Program-made: the position numbers and the translations under genes
Source of the DNA: Spirochaetota bacterium
GTDB lineage: Bacteria; Spirochaetota; UBA4802; UB4802
Assembly (NCBI GenBank): GCA_026414805.1
Contig: JAOAIH010000027.1
Location: 1 to 35,407 of the forward strand
Direction: 5' to 3'
DNA: 35,407 bases
Notes under the pieces: model-generated
What the model was told of the DNA's origin: nothing
Seen by the model: only the letters and a program-made list of their open reading frames with translations
Database searches by the model: none
In this document: positions 33,264 to 35,407 of the stretch, one piece after another
Numbering within the stretch: the first letter of the stretch is position 1
How the letters are laid out: each line of letters begins with the position of its first letter

Positions 33264-35333
33264 ATGAAAAAGTTGATCTACTGTACAGTAACTATCGCTA
33301 CCATATTCTTTTGTATAACTCCTTCCTTTAGCAATGAAGCCGTTTATGACATGCAAAACCTTACCTTTGATGATAGTACCACATATAAAATAAAAGCGCA
33401 ATGGCTTTTCTGGTGGAATGAGCTTGTTGCCCCTGCTGCAATTGAAAAAGGCACTGCACCACAACCAACCGACAGCGTCATGATGCCCCAGCATTGGACT
33501 GACTATGTGCTTGACGGCAAAAAGTTGCCAGCAAAAGGCTATGCCACGTATGCAATAAAAATTTTATTGCCCGACAATGCAATTTACGGAATGTACCTTG
33601 ACCACATGGTAACTGCATACCGATTGTTTATCAATGGTGTTGAGGTAGCACGCAATGGCAGGGTGTCTGAGGACCTTTCAAAAATGGAAAATGAATTTAG
33701 GCATCAGGCAATCTATTTCACTCCAAAGAACAAAACTGCTCTGTGTGTAGTACACATTTCTAACAGGGACTACCGCACCGCCGGCATGTGGCAGCCCATC
33801 ATTATTGGAAAGGCTAATGCAATTCTTACACACTACAATACCAAAATCATCCGTGACCTGTTTTTATTTGGGGCTATCCTTATCATTGGTTTATACAACA
33901 TTGCTCTTTTTTTATTCCGAACCAAAGACAGGGCACCATTGTGGTTTGGCCTTTTTTGCCTAACAGTGTGTGCCCGTATCTTAGCAACCGGCAGCACCAC
34001 AATAGCAAATATGTTTCCTGGTTTCCCATGGGAACTACAGATTAAAATGGAACTTGGGGTCTTTTATCTTGGTGGGCTTTTCTTTGGGATGTTCTTCCAT
34101 GAAGTCTATCCACTGGAAATTAAAATGAAGCACCTGCGGTTTTTCAACGCGGTGTTTATTATTGTAACACTTCTTGCCATTGCTACACCTGTTTCATTCT
34201 TCAACAGGCTGGTGCCATTCATGCAGATTGCAGTGCTATCAGGCCTTTTGTATGTACTGGTATGCCTTGTCATAGCAGCAAAGCGAAAGCGACTGCACAT
34301 TAACTATTTTCTGGCAGGGTTTGTGTTATTCATGCTTGCTGCAATTAACGATATTCTGTATGCAAGAAACATTCTCCCCACAATGTACATATTGCCAATA
34401 GGACTATTCATATTTATATTTACGCAAGCAATTGCTATCGCACGCATATTTTCTTTTTCTTTCCTTCAGGTGGAGCATCTGTCCGCACATTTGAGCAATC
34501 TTAATCAATCACTGGAGCGATTTGTTCCACATGAGTTTTTGGCATTTTTACAAAAACAAAGTATTCTTGATGTGCAGTTAGGTGACCAGACGCTCAAAGA
34601 AATTACCATACTCTTTGCTGATATTCGCTCTTTCACAACCCTGTCAGAAAATATGACACCTGAGGAAACATTTAAATTCCTCAACTCATATCTAAACCGT
34701 ATTGGCCCCATCATCCGCAGCCATAACGGTTTTATAGATAAATACATTGGCGACGGTATCATGGCGCTGTTTCCACAATCTCCAAAGGATGCCATTGATG
34801 CAGCAATTGCTATGGTCAATCGTATCCAAGAATATAATGAAGAGCGCAAAAGCTACGGCCTGCAACCCATATCTATTGGTATTGGCATTCATACAGGGAG
34901 CGCTATACTTGGCATAATTGGCGAAACCATGCGTATAGAAAGCACCGTTATTTCTGATACGGTAAACCTATCAAGCCGCATTGAGAGCCTAACCAAACAC
35001 TTCCATACTACAATACTGGTATCTGGCGATGTGTATGAACATGTAAAGGAAACCCCGGGATATCACTTTCGTTACATAAGCAAGGTGATAGTAAAGGGCA
35101 AATCACAGCCAACAACAATATATGAGGTATTATCAATCTATCCTGAGGAATCCATTGATTTATTTATAGCAACTGCCAAACAATTTCAAAAGGCTCTATC
35201 TCTTTATAACAAAAAGCACTATGACAAAGCAATTGCACTATTTAAGGAAATACTATCTGTAAATCCACATGACACAATAGCTAAAAATTTTATTGAAGAT
35301 TGTGAAGAGGAAAAAAATACAGGCAGGGACTAA
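33264..35333 (+). CDS. 7TMR-DISM receptor fused to class III adenylate cyclase, with C-terminal TPR
   Basis: The 689-residue product has a signal peptide (cut near SFS-NEAV), a periplasmic sensory domain (about 25-195, with QHWTDYVLDGKKLPAKGYATY), seven membrane helices (about 197-397), a short coiled linker (VEHLSAHLSNLNQSLERF) and a cyclase domain (about 445-625). The metal-binding Asp residues are Asp453 (ILFADIRS) and Asp497 (YIGDG). Lys493 and Asp565 (ISDTVN) select adenine, and Asn568 and Arg572 stabilise the transition state. All key residues are kept, so it should make cAMP. A TPR-like pair (residues 632-670) ends the protein. This layout is common in Leptospira. Its promoter and a terminator make it a single unit. 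Confidence 0.92.
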   Translation: MKKLIYCTVTIATIFFCITPSFSNEAVYDMQNLTFDDSTTYKIKAQWLFWWNELVAPAAIEKGTAPQPTDSVMMPQHWTDYVLDGKKLPAKGYATYAIKILLPDNAIYGMYLDHMVTAYRLFINGVEVARNGRVSEDLSKMENEFRHQAIYFTPKNKTALCVVHISNRDYRTAGMWQPIIIGKANAILTHYNTKIIRDLFLFGAILIIGLYNIALFLFRTKDRAPLWFGLFCLTVCARILATGSTTIANMFPGFPWELQIKMELGVFYLGGLFFGMFFHEVYPLEIKMKHLRFFNAVFIIVTLLAIATPVSFFNRLVPFMQIAVLSGLLYVLVCLVIAAKRKRLHINYFLAGFVLFMLAAINDILYARNILPTMYILPIGLFIFIFTQAIAIARIFSFSFLQVEHLSAHLSNLNQSLERFVPHEFLAFLQKQSILDVQLGDQTLKEITILFADIRSFTTLSENMTPEETFKFLNSYLNRIGPIIRSHNGFIDKYIGDGIMALFPQSPKDAIDAAIAMVNRIQEYNEERKSYGLQPISIGIGIHTGSAILGIIGETMRIESTVISDTVNLSSRIESLTKHFHTTILVSGDVYEHVKETPGYHFRYISKVIVKGKSQPTTIYEVLSIYPEESIDLFIATAKQFQKALSLYNKKHYDKAIALFKEILSVNPHDTIAKNFIEDCEEEKNTGRD

Positions 35334-35351
35334 CCTGCCTGTGCGTTTTTT
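35319..35351 (+). terminator. Rho-independent terminator containing the cyclase stop codon
   Basis: ACAGGCAGG (35319-35327) pairs with CCTGCCTGT (35334-35342); the 6-base loop contains the cyclase TAA. A run of six T follows at 35346-35351. Confidence 0.9.
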
Positions 35352-35407
35352 CTATCGTGGATACCGTACCACTTATATCCCTGTGGCACGAGTACGTGTG
35401 CCAAACC
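35330..35407 (-). CDS. C-terminal end of an unidentified protein (cut by window edge)
   Basis: On the minus strand a frame runs from the window edge for 25 codons to a TAG at 35330-35332. The peptide GLAHVLVPQGYKWYGIHDRK followed by NAQAG looks protein-like and would end inside the terminator hairpin, sharing bases with the stop of the cyclase gene. It is too short to assign a family and may be chance. Confidence 0.35.
   Translation of the reverse strand, partial: GLAHVLVPQGYKWYGIHDRKNAQAG

Noticed and set aside
1-35407. Search for tRNA, rRNA, tmRNA, riboswitch, CRISPR array, insertion sequence and phage genes
   Set aside because: No such pattern was seen by reading; small structured RNAs without sequence signatures could be missed.

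Overview
The window is about 35 kb of AT-rich (by eye 37-39% GC), gene-dense bacterial chromosome. No tRNA, rRNA, CRISPR array, transposase, integrase or phage gene was seen. Both ends cut genes. The organism looks like a diderm with many lipoproteins. A 7TMR-DISM receptor fused to an adenylate cyclase, relaxed lipoboxes, an outer-membrane beta-barrel ending in Phe, CheD/HDOD/STAS regulators, an AsmA-like protein and a c-type cytochrome maturation operon fit an uncultured or environmental Spirochaetota best (Leptospira-like gene families). This assignment is inference, because no marker such as 16S rRNA is present.

Left part (1-7.8 kb, almost all minus strand): the start of an ACT-domain gene and a phenylacetate-CoA ligase under a good promoter with a perfect 16-bp palindrome beside it; a plus-strand exported HEAT-repeat protein; a signal-peptidase-I-like protein that lacks both catalytic residues at their usual places; an aspartate-family aminotransferase; then a compact regulatory cluster read as cheD, HDOD, zinc-ribbon membrane protein, methyltransferase and STAS anti-anti-sigma factor.

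Middle (7.9-19.1 kb): an orphan protein of odd composition coupled to a cysteine-rich lipoprotein; an MBL-fold hydrolase; a histidine phosphatase coupled to a 67-residue two-helix membrane protein and a sodium:solute symporter with an extra C-terminal domain; a UPF0316 membrane protein; a second symporter; an aspartate-rich exported protein; a universal stress protein; a methyltransferase; a lipoprotein; and a TPR protein ending in a degenerate Mrr-like domain.

Right part (19.2-35.4 kb): purE-guaA; a 96-residue unknown protein under a near-consensus promoter; smpB; then a minus-strand operon starting with a five-haem lipoprotein cytochrome followed by ccmA-ccmB-ccmC-ccmD-ccmE-ccmF. Its CcmE has the CxxxY motif and no ccmG/H/I is present, which matches the variant System I* of cytochrome c maturation. 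ccmD is only 55 codons. Then come an MscS channel, an AsmA-like protein, an ECH1-type dienoyl-CoA isomerase, an outer-membrane beta-barrel and the receptor adenylate cyclase.

The cytochrome and its maturation genes imply a respiring cell. PaaK/ACT, the aminotransferase and the dienoyl-CoA isomerase suggest use of amino acids, aromatic acids and fatty acids. A window-wide signal cuts across genes: the heptamer GCGATAG, mostly within GGCGATAGTT or GGCGATAGCT, recurs about 15 times on both strands and in several reading frames, far above what base composition predicts.
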